Of a DNA stretch of 64,000 nt, positions 43,222 to 52,811 are shown piece by piece. The notes beneath the pieces were generated by a model that was not told where the DNA came from, did not search any database, and was given only the letters and a program-made list of their open reading frames with translations. Positions within the stretch are counted from its first letter, which is position 1; every line of letters begins with the position of its first letter. The stretch spans positions 620,001 through 684,000 of the forward strand of contig NZ_JAJFAY010000002.1 in the NCBI RefSeq assembly GCF_021083305.1, given 5' to 3'. Position numbers and translations under genes: made by a program. This DNA comes from Haladaptatus sp. DYF46 (GTDB taxonomy: Archaea > Halobacteriota > Halobacteria > Halobacteriales > Haladaptataceae).

Positions 43222-43378
43222 TCTTGGTAGTTTGTCACCCATCAGTGCGTAAAACAGTTCCGCAAGGACGTTCAGACCGGGATACGTGGAAGAAGCGTCG
43301 CCCGTGATTTGCGGCGAGAAGCGACGATACCGAATCGAGCGGGAAACGAAGAGCGGAGAACGGAAAATGGGTCGGGAG

Positions 43379-45070
43379 TTAGAGCAACTCGCCGACGAAC
43401 TCGAAGAGGAAAATGCCCGAATCCTCGCCGCCGAGCGTGTAACTTTCGAAGCGACGAACGGAGTAGAGATAGGCGAGCGGCGGCGCGACGACGCCGAGGA
43501 GTACCGCGATAGCGCCGCCGATGAGTTTGACGGTCGGCGGGGAGATGATTATCGCGTATCCGAGAACGCCGGTGACGAACTCGAACATGCTGGAGACGGA
43601 CGCCGCGGTTCCGGGCGTGATGGCCGTGACGGCACCGCCGTAGCCGAGGAGCACCGCGAGCGAGTAGGTCGCGAACGCCGTCTTGCTCGGCACGACGGCC
43701 GTCCGACTCTTGGTGACGTTGACCTCGCCGAACCGCGGGAACGTGGTTCCGATACCGATTGCGACGACGGCCCCCGCGAGTCCGAGGACGACGCTGAGCG
43801 CGGTCAGCGAGAGCCACCGTATCGGTTCGAGCGGACTCAAGAAGCCGGTGAGCGCGGTGGCGAGGACGACGATGGGGAGACCGACGATGGTCACCGAGAG
43901 GACGTGTCCCACGACGAACTCCTTGCCGCGGATGCTCGAGGTGAGCGTCACCGGCAGCATGGCACCCTCGTCGCCGAGGGGATTGAGCGCCGCGCCGCCG
44001 ATGGCCCACGCGCCGTATAGCGAAATGACGACCGGGAGCGTCCTCGTGACGTATCCCACTTGGATGGCTTCCTGTATCGGCCCGGTGACCAAGAACACCG
44101 GATAGACGACGTAGAGGAGGCGAATCGGGGAGCGTTTCGTTCGCCGCCAGACGTTTGCGACCACGGAGCGCGTCGGTCGAGACGCGATACCCGCGAGGAA
44201 GTCCGCGTTCGACTCGCTGGATTCGTACTGTTTGTTCTCGGGTTGTACCCGGTCGCCGTACCAGAGTCGCGTCGCCAATCGAACGTCGAGGGCGAACAGA
44301 ACCGGCAGGCCGACGGCGACGAGGCCGATCGCGCCGACGACCCGCGCGAGCGACGGTGACGCGCCGGGAATCCCGAAGACGAACAGGTCGCCCAACCACG
44401 CCATCGGGGCGTTCTGGAGCAGTCCGGAGAGCGAAGTCATGACCGTTCCGAGCGTGTTGGACATGACCACGGCCATGTAGACGACGAACGCGAGGACCGC
44501 GAGGACGGATTTGTACTGGGCGAGGACTTCCGACCGTTCGAGGGCGAGTTTGATGAGCAGGCCAAGGATGTGGCCCGCGAGCAGGGCCGTCGCGAGCAAC
44601 CCGAGGAGGGCGAAGACGATGGTGACGAGCGGAAGCGGCGTGCCGAGTGCGAGGCTCAACGCCGTCGTTATCGCCACCACGGGAATCAGCCCGATGGAGG
44701 CCACCCGCGAGAACTCCGCGCCGAGCAAGCCGCCGACCACGTCGCGGGCGGGAACGGTCGTCAACATGCCCGCCTCCTGGTCGATTCGCCCGGTCTTCCC
44801 GATGACGCGCGAGGTCAGCATCACGGTGAGCACGAGCCACCAGACGGCGAGGCCGCCGCGTGCGACGTCTAGCAGCGGAAGGTCCGTCGTCGCGAGTTCC
44901 CCGCCGAACTTGTACGCGAAGTACGACCCGGCGACGGTGGGCACGCCCATGAAGATGAGAGCGAACAACCCGAACGCGAGCATCTGCACGGGCTTCTTGC
45001 CGATAGCGCGGACGCTCCGTCGATACTCCATGCGAGCGATTCGAGCGCTCCGGCCGGGGGTCCAGTTCAT
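43379..45070 (-). CDS. ABC exporter permease
   Basis: The 563-aa membrane protein has about 12 hydrophobic segments in two halves, and its start codon lies inside the 3' end of the ATPase gene. It resembles the large permeases of haloarchaeal ABC-2-like exporters ([26 protein letters not shown] cytoplasmic start). Conserved glycine-rich loops such as [12 protein letters not shown] separate the halves. Substrate unknown. Confidence 0.82.
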   Translation of the reverse strand: MNWTPGRSARIARMEYRRSVRAIGKKPVQMLAFGLFALIFMGVPTVAGSYFAYKFGGELATTDLPLLDVARGGLAVWWLVLTVMLTSRVIGKTGRIDQEAGMLTTVPARDVVGGLLGAEFSRVASIGLIPVVAITTALSLALGTPLPLVTIVFALLGLLATALLAGHILGLLIKLALERSEVLAQYKSVLAVLAFVVYMAVVMSNTLGTVMTSLSGLLQNAPMAWLGDLFVFGIPGASPSLARVVGAIGLVAVGLPVLFALDVRLATRLWYGDRVQPENKQYESSESNADFLAGIASRPTRSVVANVWRRTKRSPIRLLYVVYPVFLVTGPIQEAIQVGYVTRTLPVVISLYGAWAIGGAALNPLGDEGAMLPVTLTSSIRGKEFVVGHVLSVTIVGLPIVVLATALTGFLSPLEPIRWLSLTALSVVLGLAGAVVAIGIGTTFPRFGEVNVTKSRTAVVPSKTAFATYSLAVLLGYGGAVTAITPGTAASVSSMFEFVTGVLGYAIIISPPTVKLIGGAIAVLLGVVAPPLAYLYSVRRFESYTLGGEDSGIFLFEFVGELL

Positions 45071-45810
45071 TGCTCCACCGGCGCCGCGGCGGGTTCCTCG
45101 CTCGTCACGTCGAGGAACACGTCTTCGAGCGTCTGTTCTTCCTCCGCGCGGTGGGTGAGTCGCTCCGGCGAATCCTCCGCGACGAGCGACCCGTCGTACA
45201 GCACGCCGACCGTATCCGCGAGTTCTTCCACGACGGGGAGGATGTGCGTCGAGAGGAAGACGGTCATGCCGTCGGCGGTGAGTTCCGAGATGAGTTCGCG
45301 TACGGTGCGGGCCGCACGCGGGTCGAGGCCGGAGGTGGGTTCGTCCAAGAAGACGACCTCGGGTTCGTGGAGGATGGTCTGAATGAGCGCCGTCTTCTGT
45401 TTCATCCCCTTCGAGTAGGTGCCGACGCGCTCGTCCGCGTCTTCGAGGAGGTCGAATCGGTCGAGGAGGGCTTCGATTCGGTCGTCGGCCTCCACGTTTC
45501 GAAGCCCGGCGATGTACCGCAACTGCTCGTGAGCCGTGAGTTCGTCGTACAACGGCGGCTCCTCGGGCATGTAGCCGATGTGCGGGACGACGGCGTCCCG
45601 GTCGGCGATGGAGTGACCGGCGACGCGGGCGGTTCCGCTCGTCGGTGGCGTCAACGTCGTCAACATCCGCATCGTCGTGGTCTTCCCCGCGCCGTTCGGG
45701 CCGAGGAAGCCGTAGACGGACTCGGACGGGACGGTCAGTTGGAGGTTCGAGACGACCGCCGTGTCGTCGAAGCGCTTGGTCAACCCGTCGGTTTCGATGG
45801 CGGGCCTCAT
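45067..45810 (-). CDS. ABC exporter ATP-binding protein
   Basis: The 247-aa ATPase has Walker A GPNGAGKT, signature YSKGMKQKT (variant), and Walker B VVFLDEPTSGLD. It overlaps the permease gene by 4 bp, so the two form an exporter operon. A TATA box (AGTATAAAC on the minus strand) sits 27 nt upstream. Confidence 0.92.
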   Translation of the reverse strand: MRPAIETDGLTKRFDDTAVVSNLQLTVPSESVYGFLGPNGAGKTTTMRMLTTLTPPTSGTARVAGHSIADRDAVVPHIGYMPEEPPLYDELTAHEQLRYIAGLRNVEADDRIEALLDRFDLLEDADERVGTYSKGMKQKTALIQTILHEPEVVFLDEPTSGLDPRAARTVRELISELTADGMTVFLSTHILPVVEELADTVGVLYDGSLVAEDSPERLTHRAEEEQTLEDVFLDVTSEEPAAAPVEQ

Positions 45811-45832
45811 GGGTTCACCTCCGGTCGCGCTC

Positions 45833-45841
45833 GTTTATACT
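45833..45841 (-). promoter_or_regulatory. TATA box of the ABC exporter operon
   Basis: The minus strand reads AGTATAAAC, 23-31 nt upstream of ATG45810. Confidence 0.6.
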
Positions 45842-45964
45842 GGAGAGCAAGACTCGTGGGGACTGTGTGCGTCATACTCGGGGAACTGTTCCGAGACGTA
45901 AAAAATCCGACTGAAATCATCAGACGAGATTTTATTTTGCAAGTGACACGACAGCGGCGAAAGA

Positions 45965-46651
45965 TTACTCGCCGAGCGCCTTCTCGAAGACGGAGTACGG
46001 TTGTGCGCCCGTGATGCTCGTGGAGAGCGTCCCGCCGTCGAAGACGAAAAAGGACGGAACGCCCTCCACACCCGCCGCGGACGCCGCCCGTTGGTCCTTG
46101 GAAAGCGCTCCTTCGTACGCCTCGTTTTTCGCGTCGTCCACGACGGCCGCCGCGTCCACGTCGGTGTTCGATTCGAGGAAGGACTTCGTTTTCGACAGGA
46201 CGTTCGACTCGGAGAAAGTGTCCTGTTCGGCGAAGTAGTGTTCTTTCAGCGTCCAGAACACGGATTCGTTCCGAGCGTACGTCGCTTCGAGCGCCTCCGC
46301 GGCGGGCGTCCCCCACGGCTGAATCGGCGCGACGGCGAATCGCGAGACGAACGAGAGTTTCCCGGAATCGATGTAGTTCGATTCGATTTTCGGGAACGTG
46401 TCGCGCTCGAACCGCCCGCAGTAGTGACACGACGGGTCCTCGAACGCGATCACGGTCCTGTCCGCCGTTCCGGGTTGCGGGCCGAGCGTGGGCTGGTTGT
46501 CGATACCTCGTGCGGCGGGGAAGTCGTCGAGGGTTTTCGAGTTCGAGTTCGAGTTCGTCGCGGTCGTCGTATCGTTACTGCCGCTGAGACTGGCACAGCC
46601 CGACAGAAAGAGCGCGGTTCCAGCGAGGAAGGTTCGCCGTCGGAGGGTCAT
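45965..46651 (-). CDS. DsbA-like thioredoxin-fold lipoprotein
   Basis: The 228-aa secreted protein has a Tat-type signal (LRRRTFLAG), lipobox LSGC and an Asn/Ser/Thr linker. The thioredoxin-fold core with inserted helices begins TVIAFEDPSCHYCGRFE, with redox CHYC, and ends GVEGVPSFFVFDGG (cis-Pro). It likely makes or reshuffles disulfides outside the cell. It follows rfcS by 38 bp on the same strand, and may be read through from it. Confidence 0.85.
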   Translation of the reverse strand: MTLRRRTFLAGTALFLSGCASLSGSNDTTTATNSNSNSKTLDDFPAARGIDNQPTLGPQPGTADRTVIAFEDPSCHYCGRFERDTFPKIESNYIDSGKLSFVSRFAVAPIQPWGTPAAEALEATYARNESVFWTLKEHYFAEQDTFSESNVLSKTKSFLESNTDVDAAAVVDDAKNEAYEGALSKDQRAASAAGVEGVPSFFVFDGGTLSTSITGAQPYSVFEKALGE

Positions 46652-46689
46652 GCGGGGACGTAGTGAGCGACGACGAATTATCGTTCCGG

Positions 46690-47664
46690 TCAGTCGAGCG
46701 CCAGCGACGCCAGCATCGCTTCGAGTTGCACGCGCTCGCTCGCGCCTTCCGTGATGCGGAAGTCGGCCTCGCCGACGCGTTCGAGGACGCGAACCGCGTC
46801 GTCGTCGTCCAAGTCGAACTCCCAAATCGAGCGGTGGAGTTGGTCGATGATGTCCCCGCCGGCCATCCCGCGTTCGGTGAGGAGTTCGTCAAGGATGGAC
46901 CGCGCGCGCGTGAAGTCGCCGTCGATGGCGTGTCTCACCATCTCCTTGATGTCCTCGGGGCGAGCGGTGCTCGTGATGACGAAGACGCTCTCCTCGTCCA
47001 CCTGTTCGCCCATGACGGCGGCGGCCTGCAGGGCGTTGATGGCTTTGCGCATGTCGCCGTCGGCGGCGTAGACGAGCGCCTCGATGCCGTCGTCGGTGGT
47101 TTCGATTCCCTCCTCGTCGGCGACGTAGCTGACGTACTCGGCCACCGCGTCGTCGGGAATCGGGCCGAAGCGGAACACCGCACACCGCGACTGAATTGGA
47201 TCGATGATCTTCGAGGAGTAGTTGCACGACATGATGAAGCGTGTCTTGTCCGAGAACTGTTCCATCGTCCGGCGGAGGGCGGCCTGCGCGTCGCTCGTCA
47301 GGGAGTCGGCCTCGTCCAAGAAGATGACTTGGAAGTCCACCGCGCCGGGGTCGTGTCGTGCGAAGTTCTTGATCTGGTCGCGCACCACGTCGATACCGCG
47401 CTCGTCGGAGGCGTTCAGTTCGAGGAAGTGACTCCGCCAGCTATCGCCGTACAACTCCTTGGCGATGGCGACCGCACAGGTCGTCTTCCCGATTCCGGCC
47501 TGCCCGGAGAACAGCAGGTTGGGCAGGTCGTTCCGCTCGATGTAGCTCTGTAGTCGAGCCGTGATGTCGTCGTGGCCCGCCACGTCGTCGAGGGTTTGGG
47601 GCCGGTACTTCTCGACCCAGATGGTTCCACGTCCGGGGACGGTTTCCGCGTCGGCCTCGCTCAT
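46690..47664 (-). CDS. rfcS: Replication factor C small subunit
   Basis: The 324-aa clamp-loader subunit has Walker A GQAGIGKT, Walker B LDEADSL, the SRC motif QSRCAVFRF and the C-terminal collar. Together with RfcL it loads the PCNA sliding clamp onto DNA. No intein is present. A leaderless TATA box is about 27 nt upstream. Confidence 0.97.
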   Translation of the reverse strand: MSEADAETVPGRGTIWVEKYRPQTLDDVAGHDDITARLQSYIERNDLPNLLFSGQAGIGKTTCAVAIAKELYGDSWRSHFLELNASDERGIDVVRDQIKNFARHDPGAVDFQVIFLDEADSLTSDAQAALRRTMEQFSDKTRFIMSCNYSSKIIDPIQSRCAVFRFGPIPDDAVAEYVSYVADEEGIETTDDGIEALVYAADGDMRKAINALQAAAVMGEQVDEESVFVITSTARPEDIKEMVRHAIDGDFTRARSILDELLTERGMAGGDIIDQLHRSIWEFDLDDDDAVRVLERVGEADFRITEGASERVQLEAMLASLALD

Positions 47665-47686
47665 GATCCAGCAGAGGGCCCTATCG

Positions 47687-47695
47687 TTCTTAAAC
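47687..47695 (-). promoter_or_regulatory. rfcS TATA box
   Basis: The minus strand reads GTTTAAGAA, 23-31 nt upstream of ATG47664. Confidence 0.6.
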
Positions 47696-47833
47696 TCCCC
47701 GAGACTCCGCGCTCGGGGTATTCGGTTTTCGAAATCGAAGCGATTCGGTTAGGCCAGCGATTCCGACGAACAACGCACGATTCTCCGACACAACGACTCA
47801 ATTACTATTCGCCCGGACGACGACAGACGGGCC

Positions 47834-48919
47834 ATGCGCGCACACGTGGGTATCCTCCTGTTGGTGCTCTTGCTCGCCGTCGCGCCCGCGACGGCGGCGG
47901 CGGAACAGACACGCACCGGCGGGTCCGTCGTCGTCGGATCCGGAGAAACAGTCCGCGGTGATCTCACCGCGACCGGCGGCACCGTCGTGATTCGCGGGAC
48001 CGTGAACGGGGATTTGAACGCCTTCAGCGGAAACGTTCTCGTCGCCCAAGGCGGCACCGTCAACGGCGACGTGTCGGCGTTCGCCGGAAACGTCCGAATC
48101 GCGGGGACCGTCACCGGAACCGTGGACGCACAGACCGGGAACCTCGTCATCGCTCGGTCGGCCACCGTCGGACAGTCGCTCCAAGGGTCGTCCGGGTACA
48201 CGCTCATCGCGGGAACAGTCAACGGGAACGCCCGCGTGTCGAGCGAGACGCTCACGCTGGCCAACACGGCGAACGTCGGCGGCAACCTCGTCTACGACGT
48301 CGGGACGTTCAACCGGGAGCAAGGTGCGACCGTCGGCGGGACGGTTCGGCAGGACGAGTCGCTGAACAGCGCCGGACCGGCGTCCGTGCCGAGCGTGCCG
48401 GGATGGGTCGGCGTGATTTACGGTTTCCTCGTGAACCTCCTGTTGGGGGTGCTGTTGTTGGCGGTGTTCCCGACCTTCTCCGACGGCGTGGCGGACAAGG
48501 GACGGGACAACCCGCTGTTCTCCATCGGCGTCGGCGTCCTCCTGCTCATACTCGTTCCCATCGTTCTCATCGTCTTCGCCGTGACGCTCATCGGAATCCC
48601 CATCTCGATTATCGGGGCGCTCCTCTTCGCCGTCTTCCTCTGGGTCGCGGGCGTGTACGGGTCGTTCATCGTCGGCGTCTGGTTGCTCTCGCTCGCGGAC
48701 GAGGGCAGTCGCTGGCTCGGCCTGTTGCTCGGCGTGTTCGTCATCGCGGTTCTCGACCGGATTCCCGTCGTCGGCGGCATCGTCCAGTTGGTCGTCCTCC
48801 TCTTGGGACTGGGTGCGTTGGCGATGGCGCTCCGGTCGCGGTACCGCGGACGCCGAGTCACCCCGCAGTACGCGGAAGAGACGCGCTCCGGAGGCGACGA
48901 GGAGACGCCTGCGGACTGA
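47834..48919 (+). CDS. Polymer-forming (bactofilin-like) membrane protein
   Basis: The 361-aa protein has a Sec-type signal (LLLVLLLAVAPATAAAE), then a repetitive beta-helix region (residues 30-165) of short Gly-Thr-Val repeats (TVNGDLNAFSGNV, TVNGDVSAFAGNV) typical of polymer-forming proteins. The rest has about six membrane segments and a charged tail. It is probably an envelope-linked scaffold. The domain pair is frequently annotated in haloarchaea as polymer-forming cytoskeletal protein. Confidence 0.8.
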   Translation: MRAHVGILLLVLLLAVAPATAAAEQTRTGGSVVVGSGETVRGDLTATGGTVVIRGTVNGDLNAFSGNVLVAQGGTVNGDVSAFAGNVRIAGTVTGTVDAQTGNLVIARSATVGQSLQGSSGYTLIAGTVNGNARVSSETLTLANTANVGGNLVYDVGTFNREQGATVGGTVRQDESLNSAGPASVPSVPGWVGVIYGFLVNLLLGVLLLAVFPTFSDGVADKGRDNPLFSIGVGVLLLILVPIVLIVFAVTLIGIPISIIGALLFAVFLWVAGVYGSFIVGVWLLSLADEGSRWLGLLLGVFVIAVLDRIPVVGGIVQLVVLLLGLGALAMALRSRYRGRRVTPQYAEETRSGGDEETPAD

Positions 48920-49407
48920 AGAGCGGACGTTTTTTCGAGGACGGATTGACCGGTGGTTTCCCGAATAGAAACGAACCATCCCGGCGCGCGCTGGTACGGG
49001 CCTGAGGACACGTCGTCCGAAGGCCCGTGGTGATAGCGTGCGAGGGATGACTGAGCGAATGCGAGGGAATCGGCTGGGGAGGCGTGTGGCCTGCGGTAGC
49101 TGTCGCGGTGCGGGAGCGGTGATATGGGAGGAATGAAAGGGGCCGCCCGGTCGCGTTCATCGTGGTCGTCTGTGCGGGCCACTATTCTGGCCGGACGTGG
49201 CGGAGAGGGCAGAATATCCCGCACAGCGGCCGCGAGCGGGCGGGGGCTTTCGCGGTCCGCTTCCCTACAGTTGTGATCGTAGCAAACCCAATGGTTCGTA
49301 GCGAGCCGAGGCGGTTTCGAATCACGGCAACACCGCCAGTCAGATCAAAATAGACCCCATATAGTCGTCTTCGACACGCTGAAGACGCGAGGCGGACAAA
49401 AACGGGC
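48920..49407. other. 488-bp gene-free region with dispersed repeat copy
   Basis: The repeat copy B (48975-49140) fills most of it. No frame looks coding. AAAATAGACC near 49347 is a weak TATA-like sequence for samp2. Confidence 0.5.
48975..49140. repeat. Diverged intergenic repeat, copy B
   Basis: Partner of 32428-32600; see finding. Both lie between genes in the same orientation. Confidence 0.6.
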
Positions 49408-49605
49408 ATGAACGTGACCGTCGAAGTGGTCGGCGAGGGGAGCCACGAGTTCGACGTGGAGGACGAAACGTACGCCGACCTGCTTTCAGAAATCGGCTTG
49501 AGTCCACACGAGGTGTCCGTGATGGTGGACGGGCGGCCCGTGCCGGAGGACCAACCGGTCGAGGCGGACCACGTGAAAATCCTCCGACTCATCAAGGGCG
49601 GATGA
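49408..49605 (+). CDS. samp2: Ubiquitin-like small archaeal modifier protein SAMP2
   Basis: The 65-aa beta-grasp protein (MNVTVEVVGEGSHEFDVEDE, then MVDGRPVPEDQPV) ends in the diglycine KGG needed for covalent attachment to lysines. SAMP2 also acts in tRNA thiolation through UbaA. The length and ending match Haloferax SAMP2. Its ATGA stop overlaps the GNAT gene start. Confidence 0.9.
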   Translation: MNVTVEVVGEGSHEFDVEDETYADLLSEIGLSPHEVSVMVDGRPVPEDQPVEADHVKILRLIKGG

Positions 49606-50114
49606 CCGTCCGCCCCGCGATCCCGGCGGACCGCCTGACCGTGTTACGAATCGTGAACGGCGCGATGCTCGAAATCGACGCGGACGAAGTCGAGGATAGG
49701 ATCGAGACGGGGGACGTGCTGGTGGCCGAAGAAGACGGAAGGCTGCTCGGTGCGGCGGTGCTGGACGGCGAAGACCGACCCACGCATATCGACGCAATCG
49801 CGGTGCTACGGGCGCGACGGGGGCAGGGAATCGGGAGCGAACTCGTCGCCGCGGCCGCCGAACGCGAGGGCGTGCTGACCGCCGATTTCGCGCCGCGGGT
49901 TCGGCCGTTCTACGAGTCGCTAGGGTTCGACATCGAGGAGATGGGGGAGAGGGATGGGAGGAAGATGAACGGAGAAGGAGAAGGAGGAGGAGAAGAAGAA
50001 AAAGAAGGAGAAGGAGGAGGAGAAGAAGAAAAAGAAGGAGAAGAAGGTCGGTTGTGGGGACGGTTGGATGACGAGGTGAGTCATCGTATCGACTCACACT
50101 CGACGTCGAAATAA
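49602..50114 (+). CDS. GNAT acetyltransferase with Glu/Lys/Gly repeat tail
   Basis: The 170-aa protein has a GNAT core (residues 1-110: IDAIAVLRARRGQGIGSELV, acetyl-CoA loop, then FYESLGFDIEE). The C-terminus is a repetitive EGEGGGEEEKEGEGGG tail of about 25 residues derived from an exact 30-bp repeat, followed by a unique DEVSHRIDSHSTSK. It is translationally coupled to samp2. Its last 34 bp overlap the antisense 3' end of the VapC gene. It might modify a protein in the SAMP pathway, but this is guesswork. Confidence 0.78.
   Translation: MTVRPAIPADRLTVLRIVNGAMLEIDADEVEDRIETGDVLVAEEDGRLLGAAVLDGEDRPTHIDAIAVLRARRGQGIGSELVAAAAEREGVLTADFAPRVRPFYESLGFDIEEMGERDGRKMNGEGEGGGEEEKEGEGGGEEEKEGEEGRLWGRLDDEVSHRIDSHSTSK
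49981..50040 (+). repeat. Exact 30-bp tandem duplication in a pure-purine tract
   Basis: Bases 49981-50010 are repeated exactly at 50011-50040. The whole run 49971-50047 is purine-only (77 nt) on this strand. Confidence 0.9.
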
Positions 50115-50560
50115 TCGCGATGAAACGCGGCGTCGAACGTGAGGAGAACGTCCGCCGTGGCGGCGTGTGCGCCGATGAGGAAGTCGGCGGCGATATGCTG
50201 GCGGGCAGTAACCGACGCGCCGCAGTCGGGACACGGGTAGGTCGTTCGATGGCCGCATTCGGAACACTGAAGTTCCTCACCGCGGCGTTCGAGGTACGTT
50301 CGAAACGCCTCACCGGCTTCGAAGACGGCTTCGCGGGGGGCATCTTCGATGACGACACCGATATCGGCGAGAAACGCATCGAGGTCCCGTGCGGAGTCGA
50401 AAAACGGGTCGGCAGCGAGTTCGGCGTAGACGATTGGAGTGACGAGAAGCGACCCGGCCTCGGCCGCGTTTCGGAGGAGCGTCGAGGCGCGTCGGTTGTG
50501 TTCGTCGTTCGGATAGAGGAGCGCGAGCAACGCGCTCGTATCCACGACCGTCCTCGTCAC
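50081..50560 (-). CDS. vapC: VapC-family PIN toxin with zinc-ribbon insertion
   Basis: The 159-aa toxin has all four acidic PIN residues: Asp7 (VVDTSALL), Glu47 (YAELAAD), Asp126 (IAADFLIGAHA) and Asp143 (LLTFDAAF). Between helix regions it carries a CSECGHRTTYPCPDCG ribbon (Cys 99, 102, 110, 113), absent from most VapC. VapC proteins cleave tRNA or rRNA. Antitoxin start overlaps by 4 bp upstream. Confidence 0.88.
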   Translation of the reverse strand: MTRTVVDTSALLALLYPNDEHNRRASTLLRNAAEAGSLLVTPIVYAELAADPFFDSARDLDAFLADIGVVIEDAPREAVFEAGEAFRTYLERRGEELQCSECGHRTTYPCPDCGASVTARQHIAADFLIGAHAATADVLLTFDAAFHRDYFDVECESIR

Positions 50561-50778
50561 GGGAGATCCCCACGGAGGTCACGCATCCGGTCCTCGACCG
50601 TCTCGTCGGTGTCCGCCACGCCGCGCCATTTTTCGAAGCGGTCTGCTTCGACTTCCTTTCTGATAACGTAGCCCTCGTCGGTCTCTTCGAAGGTAATTTC
50701 GTCGCCGGGTTGGAGGCCGAGCCGTTCGCGGATATCCACAGGAATCGTGACCTGCCCCTTAGTCGTCACGCGAGTCAT
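50557..50778 (-). CDS. vapB: AbrB-family antitoxin (VapB)
   Basis: The 73-aa antitoxin begins MTRVTTKGQVTIPVDIRERL, the AbrB swapped-hairpin domain, and ends in a Glu/Arg-rich toxin-binding segment (VEDRMRDLRGDLP). The upstream palindrome covers its promoter. Confidence 0.9.
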   Translation of the reverse strand: MTRVTTKGQVTIPVDIRERLGLQPGDEITFEETDEGYVIRKEVEADRFEKWRGVADTDETVEDRMRDLRGDLP

Positions 50779-50792
50779 ACATCGCTAGAGGG

Positions 50793-50815
50793 AGTAATAC
50801 ATTGTAAGTATTACT
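50793..50815 (-). promoter_or_regulatory. Perfect palindromic operator of the vapBC module
   Basis: Arms AGTAATAC and GTATTACT with a 7-nt spacer span 15-37 nt upstream of ATG50778 and include the TATA-like TACTTACAAT. A VapBC complex bound here would block transcription. Confidence 0.7.
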
Positions 50816-50906
50816 TCGAGATGGGGGTGAGAAACGAGGTTCGGGAGGGGAAACGGGGGACGGTTCGAAAGCCAAGACTGATACCGCGAGTTCGCCAACG
50901 ACGACC

Positions 50907-51098
50907 ATGGACGAGACGAAACGCCGCCGCCTCTCGCTCATCTGGATAGGGTTCTCGCTGGCGATGGTCTACTACGCGCTCGCCGACGGATTTGACGGGG
51001 CGACGGGCGAATTGTTGAGCCTGCTGGTGGCGGTTTTCGGCATCGGATTGGCCGTGCTGTACTACTTCAATCCTCGCGACGTGCTGTCGTTCGGTTGA
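50907..51098 (+). CDS. Small two-helix membrane protein (63 aa)
   Basis: The protein has a basic start (MDETKRRRLSLIW) and hydrophobic segments about 10-26 and 36-54, ending YYFNPRDVLSFG. It resembles conserved haloarchaeal small membrane proteins but I cannot name the family. Confidence 0.65.
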   Translation: MDETKRRRLSLIWIGFSLAMVYYALADGFDGATGELLSLLVAVFGIGLAVLYYFNPRDVLSFG

Positions 51099-51176
51099 GA
51101 GGTGTGAAAGGACGGCTCTATAGCGATAACGTCTACAGAAATTCGGTTTCGGAACCCGTTTCGCGGTTCCGAAAAC

Positions 51177-52559
51177 CTAAATGATCGGTTCGACCAGTTC
51201 CGTCCCGGCGGCGAGCAGGTCACTGACCCGCTCGTCGCTTTCGCCCTCGGCGTAGATTCGCATCTTCGGTTCGGTACCGCTCGGGCGAACGAGCAGCCAC
51301 GACCCGTCGTCGAGGAGGATTTTAAAGCCGTCCTTCGTTACAACGTCGGCCACGTCGTGACCCGCGACCTCGTCGGGCAGTTCGGCTTCGAGGTCCGAGA
51401 GGACGCGCTCTTTTTCCGCGTCCGGGCAGTCGAGGCTGGTCTTGCTCTGGTGAATCTCGCCGAACTCGGCGAGTAGGTCGTCCACCCGGTCGTCGAACGG
51501 GCGTTCGTCCGCGATTGCGGCGGCGAGGAGCGCCATGAGGACGCCGTCCTTCTCGCGGATGTGACCGCGAATCGTGAATCCGCCGCTCTCCTCGCCGCCG
51601 ACGAGCGCGTCGTGCTCCGCGATGGCCTGTGCGACCCACTTGAACCCGACCGGCGTTTCGTGGACCTCCTCGCCGTGCGCGTCGGCGATACGGTCGATGA
51701 GGAACGTGGTCGAGACGGTTCGAATCGCCGACCCCGATTCGTCTTCGAGGAGGTACTCGTACAGCGCGGCGAAAAAGAGATTCTCGTCCAAGAAGCCGCG
51801 TTCCGGGGTGACGATGGCGATTCGGTCGGCGTCGCCGTCGTTCGCGATGCCGATGTCGGCGTCGCCGTCCTCGACTGCCGCGATGAGTTCTTGGAGGTTC
51901 TCCTCGCTCGGTTCCGGCGACGAACCGCCGAACTCGGGGTCCCGCTCACAGCGGAGACGGTCGACGCTCGCACCGGCCTCTTCGAGGAGTTCGTCGGTGA
52001 CGCCGCGGCCGCTCCCGTGCATGGCGTCGTAGGCCACGGAGAGGCCCTCGAAGTCGGCGTCCACGAGATCGAAGGCGTGGTCGGCGTACGGGGAAACGAA
52101 GTCCTCCTCGCTGACCCGGCCGTGTTCCGATTCCGGCAGCGGGTCGGGTTCGGCGAGGCGGGCCATGATTTCGTCGGTCACTTCGGGGAGGGCGGGCGCA
52201 CCGTCCGACGGGATGAACTTCACGCCGTTGTACTCCGGCGGATTGTGCGAGGCGGTTATCATCAGTCCGCCCGCGAGGTCGCGGTCCACGAGCGTCCACG
52301 CGAGAATCGGCGTCGGCGTGTCGCGCTCGGGGATGAGCACGTCGAACCCGTTCGCGGCGAGGACGCGACAGAGGTCTTCCGCAAAGCCGCGCGACGTTTC
52401 GCGGGCGTCGTAACTGACAGCGACCGTCTCTCCCGCCCGGTCTTCGACTTCGCGGAGGTAGTCGGAAACCGCTTGGCCTACGATTTGCACCCGCGGCGAC
52501 GTGAACTCGTCGAGGGTCGCTCGCCAGCCGTCGGTTCCGAACGAAATCGGCGTATCCAT
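51177..52559 (-). CDS. Phosphohexomutase (phosphoglucomutase/phosphomannomutase)
   Basis: The 460-aa enzyme has the four active-site loops: TASHNPPEYNG (phosphoserine), DGDADR (metal), GEESGG (sugar) and RPSGTEPKMR (phosphate). It interconverts hexose 1- and 6-phosphates, feeding nucleotide-sugar synthesis for glycans. The start at ATG52559 (MDTPISFGTDGWRA) matches the family N-terminus; an open frame upstream has no similarity to it. Confidence 0.92.
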   Translation of the reverse strand: MDTPISFGTDGWRATLDEFTSPRVQIVGQAVSDYLREVEDRAGETVAVSYDARETSRGFAEDLCRVLAANGFDVLIPERDTPTPILAWTLVDRDLAGGLMITASHNPPEYNGVKFIPSDGAPALPEVTDEIMARLAEPDPLPESEHGRVSEEDFVSPYADHAFDLVDADFEGLSVAYDAMHGSGRGVTDELLEEAGASVDRLRCERDPEFGGSSPEPSEENLQELIAAVEDGDADIGIANDGDADRIAIVTPERGFLDENLFFAALYEYLLEDESGSAIRTVSTTFLIDRIADAHGEEVHETPVGFKWVAQAIAEHDALVGGEESGGFTIRGHIREKDGVLMALLAAAIADERPFDDRVDDLLAEFGEIHQSKTSLDCPDAEKERVLSDLEAELPDEVAGHDVADVVTKDGFKILLDDGSWLLVRPSGTEPKMRIYAEGESDERVSDLLAAGTELVEPII

Positions 52560-52811
52560 ACATCGTTCGTCATCGTCGGGGTCGAAAAAACCACCGTGTG
52601 CGACCGTCGCACAGAAGGTGACAAAAGCCCAACCAAAGCGCGTTTTCGGGAACGGCTTTTCACTCACGACCCGTTCTTCGATCCTCGTGGCATCGGCAGA
52701 AAGGATATCGTCTTCAGCGGGTTGTCGCGAGATGAGACTGTCCAGGCGAAGGTAACGACTTCCGGGACGGAGCAATCCGGTTAAACGTACTCGTCCCCAA
52801 CGGAGTCAATA

